A stretch of 62,073 nucleotides of DNA from Stenocarpella maydis (GCA_002270565.1 NQMI01000148.1:1148-63220), one strand, 5' to 3'. Shown: positions 43,385 through 54,989, numbered from the stretch's first letter. Numbers and translations are program-made. The notes: a model not told the origin generated them from the letters alone.

Positions 43385-44446
43385 CTACACAGCGGATAAC
43401 TTCTGCTTTCGCCACTGCTGTGCCACAGCACTCGCGGTTCGACCCAAGACTGGTCGACCCCTATCCGGTCATCGTTCCAACCTTTCTGCTTCAGCTGAGC
43501 AAGTCGATGCCGTTCCCTCGATGTCCACTGGCGGAGGCGATGCGCACTCCTCCGGGGTCGTGTGTTCCTCCTGACTCTGCCGCTACCGCCATTGCCACCC
43601 CTGCCATCGCTACCGCTAGCGCTATCCCTTTCCTTGCTCTCATCGTCATCGTCACCCTCATCACTGCCCCCTTCCTCGACATCGCGATCTTCGTGCTCAC
43701 CGTCCTCGCTGTCCAGTGTAGCAAAGTCAATGGGGAAATCAAGAAGAGACTTAGGCAGGGAAACCTGGGAAGATGTCCTTGCCGCGGATGTCTTTGACCT
43801 GCTGCGTTTCCTGTCACGTGTTTTTGGGATACGCCTTGACGACACATTCCGAGCGGGTCTTGTACGCATGATCAAGTGTGCTCTGCAGCGTGTACCACAG
43901 CCTGCATGCGTTTCATCGCCTTCGCCATTGTCTTTGTGATTCCTGAAATGTCCTGGTAAAATGAGTCTGGCTGTGTAGGCGGCGATTTCCGCGACTTGGC
44001 CCGTAATTCGATTTGGCGGCACTCCTGGCCAGATTTGTCAGAGTTGCTGACAATGACCGGCGAGGTGACGACTTTGAGGACATGTCCAACCTGAAGTAAA
44101 CGGCAGCTCGAACAAAAGTTTGTGTCCGGACAGTCCTGACATTCGTAAAGCAGGTCAAAGAGCCTTGTTTGACAACCCTTGCAGAGAGGTATTCGAATCT
44201 CCGTCCTGAGCATTTGGCGCGCTTCCTCGTCATCGTAACCTCTGGGGCTCTGCCCAGAAACATCCTCGTCCGCAGTGCGGGCGGCTTTGTTTCTATCTCA
44301 CCGGAGAGCCGCGCTTGTTCTTGGTACGGCTGTGTTTGGATGGGAATACCATCGCCGTAGACAGAAGACTGCCTCGGCGCCAGCCGCATGTGATCGTGCT
44401 CCGACTGACGCGGGCCGCTCATCGTCCTAATTAAGGGCTCCACCAA
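43385..44446 (-). pseudogene. ZZ zinc-finger plus SANT/Myb-like protein, frameshifted
   Basis: The start is MVEPLIRTMSG at 44446. After a possible ~66-bp intron the minus strand encodes a ZZ-type zinc finger near 44180-44070 (LCKGCQTRLFDLLYECQDC, then FCSSCRLLQVGHVLKVV) with the C-x2-C pairs and terminal His. That frame stops at HAAEHT (about 43872). Another frame carries an acidic stretch (DEGDDDDESKERDSAS) and then a SANT-like helix set (RQWTSRERHRLAQLKQKGW near 43520-43460). Its last helix, LGRTASAVAQQWRKQKLSAV and a stop at 43385, is in yet another frame. The change falls in a run of four G in ...CGGATAGGGGTCGA. So at least two frame changes separate recognisable domains. ZZ and SANT modules bind peptides and DNA or histones, suggesting an ancestral nuclear protein. 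Confidence 0.6.
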
Positions 44447-44743
44447 CTCGAATACATGTCCCCGATGTACAGATATATACTATAATTATAATATATTAAA
44501 TTAAGTGGGGCATTTGTATAAAGTGAACTGCTTAGTATTGTAATTTAGAGATAATAAGGTAGAGAAGCTTGGTTTTATATTATAGAGCAGATAATAAGTG
44601 GAACCCTTGATACATAATAATTTCACATTACCTAAGAAATCTATTCGTACATTCCATGGTTGTTTAAGAGTCCTCGCCCGTATTTCGACGCCAATGCGCA
44701 TCCTCATGCCGCAAACTAGTCCAGGTCAAAAGCTTTCGAGGGT
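44447..44743. other. Intergenic with short AT-rich insert
   Basis: About 44470-44640 is AT-rich with TATAATTATAATATAT-like sequence inside a normal-composition region, perhaps a small mutated repeat. No gene. Confidence 0.45.
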
Positions 44744-45488
44744 TTACTTCCGCGGGTGGTAGACAGAGACATCCAGCCCGTTGCGATACGGGACGGTCAA
44801 GTTGCTGAAGTCACTTTCTGGACCCCTGAGGTGCTGCAATATGTCCTTATACCTCTCCTCGCCCGATATCGTGTTGTCAACTATGACCACCGCGCCTGAC
44901 CTCAGCTTCGGCTGGACAAGCTGAAGGGTAGGGAGGGCCAGAGGCGCCCATACTGTTCGCTGGTGAGTACGGTCTGAGATCCCCGGCCGGGGTGGTGGAC
45001 TCACTGTCGAGTAAGAGCAGATCGATCTCGGGCAAGTCCTTGCTTAGCGTCTGGAGCAGGTCGCCCTCCCGCAGCTCGATATAAGGCTCGGCCTCCTGGC
45101 CTACCTCCATCCAGTGCGCCCTGGCCAGCTTGATCTTCTCAGGTTCCTTCTCGGTGGCAATCACCTTCCCGGGGCCCACCCTCCCGTCCGCAATATTCTG
45201 ACCGACGGCGAGCGCCAGGTAAATTGTGCTCACCCCGAAGCTGGTCCCGGCCTCGACGACGCTGGTGGCGCCGGTCATCCGCGCGATCTGGTACACGAAC
45301 TGGCTCTTGTCCTGGTCCAGGGCAATGAACTTGTCCCGCATGAGGTCATCGAATGAGCTTGTCCCGGTTGTCTTGTAGACGGCGCTGTCGATCTGGGCCT
45401 CCTGTTCGGTCGAGAGTGCATGAAGCCTGTCCAGCAACTCGTGGACGTGTGGTGGGGCTACCACTGGATTGGGAAGATGTGTGGCCAT
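44744..45488 (-). CDS. SAM-dependent O-methyltransferase (class I-like)
   Basis: Two exons, 45488-45005 and 44952-44744, with a 52-bp intron (GTGAGT...AACAG) that splits the Ile codon of LLLLD-IWAPLALP. The product is 230 aa. The SAM-binding motif I is VVEAGTSFGVSTIYLALAVG (about residues 77-96), followed by an acidic residue in VIATEKEPEK (motif II). The metal/SAM motif EIDLLLLD and SGAVVIVDNT complete a Rossmann methyltransferase of the CCoAOMT-like group. It would transfer methyl to a hydroxyl or similar group on a small molecule; the substrate is unknown. Soluble, no signal peptide. No pathway genes lie next to it, except perhaps the decayed monooxygenase 17 kb away. It looks intact. Confidence 0.88.
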
Positions 45489-46807
45489 GATGAAGTTCGG
45501 CTGATTTTGAATAGGGAGCGAGAGCGAGCCTCACGTAAAAGGCGCACAGCAACCCACGGCAACGCTATATATATACTGTGTAGTCAGGAAGCGAGAGCTG
45601 TCGTCTCCCACGACCGGAGCGGGGTCCCGATGGACGTGCGCGCCCTTGGCTGTCAAGGAGATAAAACGGCGGCTGGACCGACCCCGGCACTCCTGCACTC
45701 ATGGCCGCTAAACCTGACACACTGGTTGTCGTAGACTGTATACCAGATATGAAGCGAGTGTCGTGGAACCACCGTTGAACGTGACTGAGGATAGGGCTTG
45801 CGGATGACCCGGCGATGTGCTGACTCAGAACACAAGATTTGATGGTTGGCTAGTATGGGACGGCCTGTGATGGGACAAATGTCCCCAGATAGATGGTCAG
45901 AGCTGGGGACATGAGCTTTCCGCATGATGGGAAATGGCACATTGTCCTGCAGGACTGTTGCATGCGCTGACCAAGCCCGCGATCGGAGCCAAGCGACCGT
46001 AGAGACAGAACTGGGCCGCTTTTGAAGCTCAATTTCAACAACATGCGCCGAGGAAAACGCGCATGCTAGAAACATCATCCCGATCAGGACGAGCTGATGC
46101 CCGTGGCCAAGGAATCAATATGCTGTGTGATGTGGGGGCTGACCAATCAATCCCTGTTCGGCTTAAGTGGGCCTTCAGGGCGTACTTACCTAGGTAAACT
46201 TTGCTTCATGTAAGTTCATTGGTGTAGGTGGAGGTCTTGAGCTAATTGTGGCTACGATATGGCTACGATGTGCTATATACCTAGGTAGTCCAGGGTAACT
46301 CCCCGCGTAATATGGGCCCAGCTACCAGCACCTAGGTCTTGTAGTTTATCCAACGCTGATTTCTTATAACCCCCTCTAAATTGCCACGCCCCAGAGGGGG
46401 TTCGAGGAGGGCCTTCGAGGAGGGCCTCTATGGGGTAGGCTAATGCTAAAAGCCGGGTGGGCAGGCGTTGTTTTTGGCCGGAGCTCTCTCTTTATATATA
46501 AGGAAATTGTGACTGGATTAAAAACCAAACCAACCAGGTCTTGTAGATGCCTCGACCAGAGGCCGAATTCTGATATACATCAATCGCACTCATTCGCCCC
46601 GGCTAATGCACACCTCTCCGATTTGATCAACTCTGGGGCTTGATTTTCAAAGGCTATGCATCAAGGTCTTGTTTGTTGGCCCGGAATCTCGTCTTTCATG
46701 ACGTCCATATCCATCTCCAGGATCAGCCGCAGTTCCACGCCACTCACGGGATGGAGCCTAGTAATTATATACTTGTATTGCTGATCTGCTGCTGCTGCTT
46801 GCACTGC
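45489..46807. other. Intergenic, no convincing gene
   Basis: A TA-rich run (TATATATATACTG) near 45568 lies about 80 bp upstream of the methyltransferase ATG and could serve as its TATA region. Perfect TACCTAGGTA copies lie at 46187-46196 and 46278-46287. A 141-codon minus-strand ORF at 45653-46078 has no family features. The repeat TCGAGGAGGGCC occurs twice near 46402-46427. Confidence 0.5.
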
Positions 46808-48558
46808 CTACTGAAGTATCACGTAACTAGTATCAAGTGCCTTCAGACCTCCGTCGGCGACCAAAGTCGACCCCTGCAGGCTCCAGTTCACACTACCCCA
46901 CGGTTGCGATGCAACACTGGACACATCAAGCCACTCGGGCAACTCGATCTTCACAGGAGCTGCCGTAGGCGAGTTGTCCGGGTTGGCAACGCCGATCAAT
47001 ACCCCCTTGCTACCGTCTCTCAGCCAGTAAGCCGCATCCAAAACGCCAGCGCCAGACCGCCCGTCCTGCACCAGCACGGGATTCGCACCAGTCAGAAAGT
47101 CCACCACCGGCTCGGCCGTGACGACCTTTGCCAGCCTCGCGGTCGCATTAGCCAGTATTTCTGAGGTCGGGTATATCCACGCCAGGCGCGCCTTGGCGCC
47201 ATGGTTGAAGGCCAGCAGATCCATCACGAATGTCTCCTCAGGCGTCGGTTCGCGCGCCCAATATCCCTCACCAGAAAAGGCTTGAGGAACAGCCCAAACG
47301 GGCTTCCGGGTCGCAACGGAGCCGCCGATCCATTCTGCGTACTTGTGGTAGTCGTCTACACGCGCGGGGACGTCCAAGAGGCTGCCGACGCAGTTGTCGC
47401 ACCCGCAGTCGCCGTATGTCAGGTTGCAGGGCGTGCCCCACTTGTCTGCGAAGGTCGCGTTAACCCCGACAGGGTACGCGTCTTCCATGATAATGTCGGC
47501 TCCTACTGTGTACTCCTCGAAGTAGTGGTTCTGGCAGTTCAGCACAAGCGCCGTCGGATGGTACTTGTCTAGCGAAGCTAAGAGCTGGTACGCAGGATCC
47601 ACCGACTGAAAAGAATAGTCCCAGCCGTCAGGTTCGTCTGCGCTATAGTAAGTGAGAAGCGCGGGGTGGTCCTTGACCAGCGGGATCTGCTCCGCGACCG
47701 ATGTCAAGTTCTGGAAGGAGTTGCGCATGTCGTACTGGAAGAGGAGGTTGACTTTGTCCATTTGGGTGATACTATCCGTCATATTGGTGTCGGCAAAGTC
47801 GGCCACCGGGTTAACGACGTTAAACCCTGCTGCCCTAAATGCTCCGATATTAGCAGTACTGTTGAAATACCCGCTGTAGCTGCCATAATATCCGTAGGGG
47901 AAGACAGGCTTGAAAACCCCACGTGTAGCACTGTTGCGATACAGGAGAGAGCCATAGAGCCTGTCGACCTTCACGACGCTCCCAGTCGTTTTCTCCGGGA
48001 GGTAAAACAGCTCTGTTCTCGCCGTGATGTTGGCGCCACTCGCCGTGGTGCCGGTGAGAACGACCGTGTACGATGCTGACGTGCTGGGCGTGAGCCCAGT
48101 CAGGTCGAACTGGTAGAGGTTGTCTGTTGAGTTGACTGGCACCTCCCCCGTGACAAGGACATTGCCATCAATCGTGGCAGTGAATCGGAAATTGTCAGCT
48201 GCGCTGTCTGTAGCCGACGAAGGAGGCGAATACGCGGTGCCGTGGTAGTAAGACAGTCCGGCATCGACAATAAGCTCTGCTGTAGCCTCGCTGCTGACGT
48301 AGATGCTGTGGCGAGTTGCAATCTGAACATCAAGAAGAGGGCTGGATGCTAGCTCTGGCTGTGACATGAAACCACCAGGGATAATCTGGGCCGACCTTTG
48401 TAGAGACAGAGTAAGCCTCGGTGCTCGATTGGAACGGAGACATAACTGGATACTGACCCATTGTAGACTTTCCCACACCATGTGTCCTGCGATGCGACGC
48501 TTGATATGAGGCCAGCCAGGATTGTGGTTGCAAACCAGAGACGCGCTTGGAGAGCCAT
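46808..48558 (-). CDS. Secreted glycoside-hydrolase-like protein (TIM-barrel type), 562 aa
   Basis: Two exons: 48558-48458 and 48395-46808, with a 62-bp intron (GTCAGT...CAAAG), giving VYNGSAQIIPGGF across the junction. This model supplies a signal peptide (MALQARLWFATTILAGLISS... about residues 1-23), while the long unspliced frame has none. After the conserved-looking start DTWCGKVY there is a beta-rich domain to about 170. The C-terminal part resembles a TIM-barrel hydrolase: FPYGYYGSYSGYF, AFRAAGFNVVNP, LLTYYSADEPDGW (Asp287/Glu288 as a candidate acidic pair) and DIIMEDAYPVGV. There are at least six N-glycosylation sites. Likely an extracellular enzyme acting on a polysaccharide or glycoprotein, but I cannot place it in a numbered GH family, and catalysis is inferred from fold-like motifs alone. 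Confidence 0.8.
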
Positions 48559-49782
48559 CCTTGATGTTGAGCAAGGAGAATATCGGATGCGCTTTGGGTG
48601 TCACTTGTGCATCAAGTTGCACGTCGTACCAGCAGGCCGGGGGTCAAGGACACTGCATCTGTAGCGCACGCAGATGTCTGGTTGTGGTTCGTCTCGTCTG
48701 TGGTAGAGCAGACTTGGCGCAACCCTCCTCGATAACAGACACCATCGAGGTTGCGCTTTCCCCTCTTATTAACGTTGCACTGCCCTGGTGAATAAGCCGG
48801 GAGAAGCGGGGTTGCCAGCAGCGATAAGACTTCAAAAAAAAAAAAAAGGGGCAAGCCTACCGCCAGGCACAATGGCGGTGACTTGCATGGCAACAATCAA
48901 ATAGGGTTAAATGAATCAGCTCGCCCATGACGGCGTTATCCTACCGATGTTCTCATTGGCAGACCGAGTCGTGCCAACAAAGTGTCTATACAGCCGAAGC
49001 CGACTTGTAATTATCCATCTGAGTTTCTTCACAGAATTCATGTGCATGAGTGGCCAGATTCCTGATCCGGCCCTCCCGTGACTGAGTCCATGTCCAAGCA
49101 ACATTTGTGCCTCAACTCAAATCAATACACAATCATCCATTCTTTATGGTACCTAGCCACCCTCAGTTTGCCCATCAACTTATTGGGTAACCCCTTATGG
49201 TTACAGGTATTATCTCATCATTTCAACGAGTTGCTATATAGCATGTGTCGGAGCGGCAGGGTTATATGCTACTCGTTTCCTGGGGGCTGCATGGTTGCTA
49301 GGCTGTGGGGCCCTTATCGATATTCTGATTTGCAAGCGAGAGTGCCAAAAACGCGCTAGTAATGCGCACATGTTAACACACACCCGTTCCCCATACAAAT
49401 CAGCATCCCTTCAGCATTAACGCACATAACGTTATCATTATTATCATACGTTTGTAACTATCACCACTTGGAATCATGGTGTTTCTCGTGGCATATATAG
49501 CAGTTACCCCTAAACATTAATTATCACCCTATAACCCACCATCAGGGTTAATTAAGGTTGCTAATGCCCTACTAGAGCTATATGCAGGTTAGTCTAGTGC
49601 CCTCTTTGCGTAATATATTGCTATAGCTGATGATATTCTAAATAGGGTCTTCAAGTATTACCCCTAAGCTAAGGTTAATTTTGCATACCGATCCGCAGCT
49701 CCTAACTACAAGTCCTTGCTAACTATGCTCCTAGCTAAAATAATAAATTACATTTAATAACAGTCCAGTTAAGACTACTAGA
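48559..49782. other. Island edge, no recognisable gene
   Basis: Holds the promoter side of the secreted protein gene, an A-run of about 13 at 48834-48847, and the change to AT-rich DNA at about 49370-49500. The start of a retroelement-like unit may lie near 49430, but no LTR pair was found. Confidence 0.45.
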
Positions 49783-50973
49783 ATGGCCCCATTAAAGAGG
49801 AGAAATACTGAATCTATATCGTTAGGCGGCTCTGCTATAAAGAAGACCCAGACCGTTAAGTCGGCTGCACCAGCTCTAGTGAAGCAATCAGCCCCAGCAA
49901 AGAGGAAGGCTCCAGCGAAGAGGAAGGCCCCAACGAAGCCACTATCGCTACTGCCGCTAGTACTGCCGCCAGAGAGTAGCCCTACTAAGCCTGATTAAAA
50001 GGAGCCGAACCTAACTAAAGCTCCTAATTATAATCCCTTTAACAACTAGGTGCTTCCCCTAGATAATAATATTGTGGAGATCCCTAAGGAGATTGCTACA
50101 GCTAGCTTTCATTAGGAGGAAGCCCCTATTCGGATTAAAGTCCTAACTAATATTAGGGTGGTCTTCAAATATACTTTAAGCAAGGCTAGCTAGTTTAGAA
50201 GTATTACCCCCCCTCTAGTACTCATAAAGTACCAAGAAGCTTTAAAGATAATATTTGGGGGTACTCTTATTAAGTCTCTTAATATATAGCTTGAGGAATT
50301 AAAGACCTGGGTTACTAAGACTATCCACAGCTATAAGATTAACTAGGATTATATCAGCACTTTAATCTAGCTGAAGAAGGCTACCACTAGAAAAGTTAAA
50401 TACTCTAATGAGTTTCTAGCTAGAGCAACCCTTAAGATAATTTAGGATTTAATAATCAGCCTTATAGGGCAGATATAAGCAGAGTCTTGCTACACACTTA
50501 ATATATTATATTCATTTTAGCTGTTAACTACTTGCCGTATGATCCCAGGGCGCTAGCAGGGACTAATAATACCCTCATCCTCTAGTTAAGGAGGACGGGC
50601 TTCTATTAGTATTATATCTCATGATATTAGGGGTACTGCTATTACAAAGGCTATAGAGGATAATGAGGGCTGTTTATTTCGGGTAAAGCTGAATAGTAGC
50701 AATAGTGCTAATATTAATATTACTCTACTTAATGATCGGCTGGGAATCCTGTCCTCCTTAAAGTTAAAGTCCTCTATAATGCAAGAGGAGATTACTGCAA
50801 TAAGGGAAGTAAAAACTAACTATTTTGCAAGGCTAAGCTAAAGATAGGAGTGTTATAATAAGGGCAAGTGCCCAAACTATAAGAGGGAAGCTAAGTTAGC
50901 CTTATAATGTTTCAAGAGGGGAGATAGGTTATATCTAGTACTTAGCTATAAGGACTTAATTAAGTGAGCTGAT
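49783..50973 (+). pseudogene. RIP-degraded gag/ORF1-like gene of a retroelement
   Basis: Opens with 71 clean codons (MAPLKRRNTESISLGGSAIK, then the basic repeat AKRKAPAKRKAPTKP) and continues in the same frame through TAA/TAG stops to the LTR at 50974. Near the end is a Cys/Lys-rich stretch (ECYNKGKCPNYKREAKLAL, CFKRGDRLYL) like decayed zinc knuckles. This organisation suits a gag or ORF1 nucleic-acid-binding protein; the family is not recognised. It is interrupted by the solo LTR and may continue after 51422. Not functional. Confidence 0.5.
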
Positions 50974-51417
50974 TGTTATAAGCCAACACACATTGGCGGC
51001 TGACTACCGCAGAAGACAACCCCGCAGGTCGGGAAGTAACCCCCAAAAGGAGCGCCCCGCCTGATCCAATCAGTAACGCCACCTTATCAGGATTAAGGTC
51101 AGGGACCCACCAGGATCGATGGGATCTATATCGATTCCATCAAGCAGCACCCAGTCAACAGCATCACCATCAAGAGCATCAAGCCACTAAAGAGTCGGAA
51201 TATATATACAGACATAATCATCACCACAGTAGATAGTTTTCATAGAACAGACTCTTCAGTCATCAATCTAAGTATTCAATCCCAACATTAAATAGCCTCA
51301 CAGCTAGTAATCATTATCAGTCAACAATATTGCTTAACAACCGCCTAACAACGTATTCCAAACATAAACCCTTGATCTTTCAGGTTTAGCGTACTCAGAA
51401 ACCCTCTGATCATTATA
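50974..51417 (+). repeat. Solo LTR, family B, copy 1 (444 bp) with 5-bp TSD
   Basis: Starts TGTTATAAGCC and ends near GATCATTATA (ancestrally ...ACA). CTGAT lies immediately on both sides (50969-50973 and 51418-51422), a clean 5-bp target-site duplication, so this is a solo LTR inserted into the gag-like relic. It contains CATAGAACAGACTCTTCAGT, shared with 11340-11400, and is less mutated than its surroundings. A relative in inverse orientation is at 53479-53924. Confidence 0.8.
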
Positions 51418-52134
51418 CTGATTTAATTAAAAAGAGCTAGGAAAATGCATCTATTAAAAATATCCCTATAAGTATATATAATTAAGCACTTATTTAAGAG
51501 ATTAGGAGGAAGATGGGTGGGCTAGATGATGTAGTAAATGTTCTCTTAAACCTTAAGCTGGATAATAATATCTTCGGTATAGTGCTAGAGCGCCCGGGCT
51601 AAGCCAATGTATAATGGGGCGGAAGCAGCAGCTTTAGTAGCAAGAATATCATTAACATTAATAGCAATAGTAGTAAGACTAATTAGCTTGCATTAGCTAT
51701 CATAAATGCCCTTAGTAGGGTTTATATAGCAGCCAGCTAATTAATTCAGCTACTACTGCTGCTACCGGCAATGTGGGCAGCTGGGCAGGCGTATATACTC
51801 CCAGGACCCCCTTCCTCTGCCAGGGCGCCATCAGCAAGGATCACGCTACCTCTATAGCTTCAGCTAGTAATAATATTATCATTACTAGTAGTGCCTAATA
51901 GCCTTAAGTCAGAAGGGCTTCTAGAGAACTTTCTTGCATATATTTTCTATTGGAAGGCTTAGGATTATAAGCAGAGGTTATTATTAATTAGGCTAGCTTA
52001 TAAGCTTTAGGAAGCAGGCATATGCTTGCTTAAGGACCTCTTAGTATAGCTAGATAGCTAGTATAAGGAATGTTACTTTAATGAGGACTTAAGTAGCTTT
52101 CTTTATTAATGCATAAAGGATTTTATTTAAGAGT
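51418..52134. other. AT-rich relic, unknown ORF pieces
   Basis: Plus-strand coding-like sequence with RIP stops continues after the LTR (for example near 51810-52100), probably the rest of the retroelement gene. No family is recognised. Confidence 0.4.
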
Positions 52135-52402
52135 GTATGCTCTTAGCGGAGGACTTACTAGCGGGCCCTAGGGTAAGCAAGGCCCTTAGGGATATTGCTG
52201 CTAATGGGGAAGCTTGATTCTGGCTTGTTTATGCTGTTTGAGGGGCCTAGTGGTTGGTCTGTGGCGGACTGATTGCTGGGCCCTTTGAGGAATATGCTCT
52301 TAGCGGAGGACTTGCCGGCGGCCCCTGGGGCAAGCGAGGCCCCCTGGGGATGCTGCTGCTGCTGGGGGAAGCTTGATTCTGGCTTGTTTATGGTGTTTGA
52401 GA
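52135..52402. repeat. ~110-bp direct repeat, one copy mutated and one intact
   Basis: The sequence from TATGCTCTTAGCGGAGGACTT to GGCTTGTTTATG occurs at about 52135-52240 and again at about 52293-52400. The second copy has GCCGGCGGCCCCTGGGGCAA where the first has ACTAGCGGGCCCTAGGGTAA. Differences are transitions in one direction. The second copy and the following 160 bp are GC-normal and contain a 134-codon open minus-strand frame (52562-52158) rich in Pro, Ser and Gln without a recognised domain. Confidence 0.65.
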
Positions 52403-53478
52403 GTATGTAAGGGCGTTTCTTGAGGGCGTAATGGCTTGTTGGTGAGAAGTGTGTTGAGGGGTTGATTGGTGGTTGTTGTGCAAGTTTGCAAAGTTTGTAA
52501 AACGTGTAAAACGTTGATACTAGTGGTGTGGCCCTTGAAGTGTGCTTATGGGTGCCCCCCAACTTGAAATATAGATTCCCTTAATAGAACTTTAGCCTAT
52601 TATAGCTGGAGTAGTATTAGAAGAAAGAGGAAGCTTTAATTTATTTAGTATAGTAATTGGATTGTGTATATGTTTTTTTCCTATAAAGTTATAGCTGAGT
52701 GATGGTATGGTGTTGTAACTAGTGGCTATAAGAATCCTGAGACTAGTACCCGGCACATCCTCATTCTAAATACCATAACTATAAACATATATTCTTTAAT
52801 AAAGAGTGTATTAACTAAAAAAGTAAGACTATTATTATAAAGCTTAGAAGTAGGCTCTTTAGGAGCAAAAATTATATCACGTTTATGATTTTTTCTAGTG
52901 GTGTTATAGAGTTGTTAAGTTAGGCGAATAGATAGCAAGTGTATGTGCCCGCTTGTATAACTACTACCTATACCTTCGTTAAAAGCAACTAGAAGGCCAA
53001 ACAGTTCAGCCAGTAAAAAAAATAGGCAAAAAGAATGATATGCATCATATCTAAATCCTTGCTCTTGCTAAGCAAGAACTGTATGAGGCATTGCTCCTTC
53101 AACAGCAATGGGAATCCTCGCCGGCAAGTTGTAGTCGAACATTAATACCATGAAGGCATATACGCCGAGTGGTGGGTCGTATGGTTTGTTGAGGATTGCT
53201 GGAAGCAGGGGTATATATAGCAATAGGCACTAAATATTGTAATATGCTGATTTCTATATAAGAGGTGTGTGATAATGTGGTAACAAGTGAGCCAAATTGT
53301 AACCCCTAACTAATTAACTTTAGAGCAACCACCTTCTACTGTACCCACAGGCCTGATAATAGTATTATTCGATTTATCTAAAGAAAGGCTCTTTTGCTAT
53401 ATACTACTTATAGATATACTTATAGTCCCTAGGCGTTAAGGCTGTATTATTGATTGAGAGTTATAATGCCTATCATAT
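52403..53478. other. Mixed to AT-rich repeat DNA, no gene
   Basis: Composition falls again after about 52570. No frame or domain recognised. It ends at the inverted LTR of family B. Confidence 0.45.
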
Positions 53479-53924
53479 TGTAATGATCAAAGGGGTTTCC
53501 GAGTACGTTAATCCTAAAAGATCAAGAGTTTATGTTTGGAATACGTTATTAGGCGGTTGTTAAGCAATATTATTAACTTAACAATAATCACTAGCTGTGA
53601 GGCTATTTAATATTGGGATTAAATACTTAGATTGATAACTGAAGAGTCTGTTCTATAAAAGCTACCTAATGTGGTAATAACTATATCCTTATATGTTCTA
53701 ACTCTTTATTCATTATCAATAGTATTAATGGTGATCCTATTAATTAAGTGTTGCTTGATAGAATTAACAACGATCTCATCGATTGTGGTGGGTCCCTGAT
53801 CCTAACCCTGATAAGGTGGCGTTACTGATTGGATCAGGTGAGGCGCTCCTTTTGGGGGCCACTTCCCGACCTGCGGGGTTGTTTTTTGTGGTAGTTAGCT
53901 GCTAATATGTGTTGATCTATAATA
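53479..53924 (-). repeat. LTR, family B, copy 2 (446 bp), inverse orientation
   Basis: Reverse complement of the LTR at 50974-51417 over its whole length, with more transitions, so older or more strongly RIP-mutated. No convincing duplication directly at its edges; CTATC occurs on the right edge and four bases beyond the left edge. With copy 1 it forms an inverted pair about 2.06 kb apart. Confidence 0.7.
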
Positions 53925-54980
53925 CTATCTCCCCTCTTGTTTCTTTTATCCTTAAAAGTATTTTATAAGTTATTTTCACTTATCCACATTCTTATTTACT
54001 CTTTTTTAATTCATTATATTCGGTAGGGTTACTAAGTCTTATCCTATAAAGTCCTTTTCTATTATTAAGTATAAGGCTGCCTTTCTTTTTGCTATTACCT
54101 TAAAGGATAGCATTATTCTTATACCTTATTCTTATTGCGAGGAGCACAACCTAGCTAAGGATTGTAAGGTTGCAAATTTAGAATCTGTTTGCTATTGGAC
54201 TTATGTTTGCCTTAATCTATCTAATTATAATGTTTAAGGTCTTACTCCTAATTAGTTAAATAAGGTTATCTTAATATACTATTAACTGGAGGAAGAGCTG
54301 GACGCTGTAGAGGAGGAGGCTTAATGGCTAAATGCAAGAATTTTACGCTTTTGTAAGCAGAAGCAATTATAATATAAAAAGATAATACATATAGTTCATT
54401 AGGGCATTAATAATGTAGAGGAGTTAGAGCGGGTAGAGAAGGAGGAGGCTAAAGCAGAGTAAAGGCAGATTGTTGTATAGTCCGCTAAGGTTATCTGCTA
54501 AGGTTCTACTAAGGAAGCTGGTGGGATAGTGGCGCAAGAGGTATAATTACATTCTAAGGGTAAAGTAGGAGTTTTTAACTAGAGTTCCCTAATAGGTGAT
54601 AATATTAATTAGTCTGAATTTATAGGTACTAGTAGTAAGGGTGGTAAAGGAAATATACCTATAGGTAGCTTGTCTTAGTGCCTAATTTTATTACTAGGAA
54701 TGGAACTTATTTAATTATTGCCTAACTGATCCTAGTTCCTAGCTATTCTTGGTTTACTAGTTATACTATATCATTCTGGTCTTGTTTTTCTATAACTAGT
54801 ATTTGCTGGGGTATAGAGTATAAATACTGGTATTTATTTAGATAGGTTTTTAGATATAATTAGTATTTGGGTTATTAGTTGGATAGGGCAACTAGTATTA
54901 GTGTGTTTTTTAAGGGGTTGGCTAGTTGCTAGCTTTTGGGCTATCCCTCTTGTAATTAGTCTCTTATTAGTTGTTTTCCC
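53925..54980 (+). mobile_element. RIP-degraded plus-strand TE gene with Cys-rich motif
   Basis: A plus-strand frame reads SYCEEHNLAKDCKVANLESV then CYWTYVCLNLSNYN near 54130-54235, a decayed double Cys motif. A long charged helix follows near 54280-54540 (EEELDAVEEEA, RVEKEEAKAEQRQIVV). Such a Cys-motif plus coiled-coil protein is common in ascomycete repeats but I cannot name its family. It ends where the minus-strand chromovirus begins. Confidence 0.4.
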
Positions 54981-54989
54981 TATTTTAAT

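Noticed and set aside
45653..46078. 141-codon minus-strand ORF between the methyltransferase and the secreted protein
   Set aside because: No family features, no convincing signal peptide, other frames equally open.
22127..48847. Homopolymer runs (12 C at 22127, 12-13 G near 28230, about 13 A at 48834) as signals
   Set aside because: Ordinary intergenic homopolymers, possible sequencing-length artefacts, no functional context.
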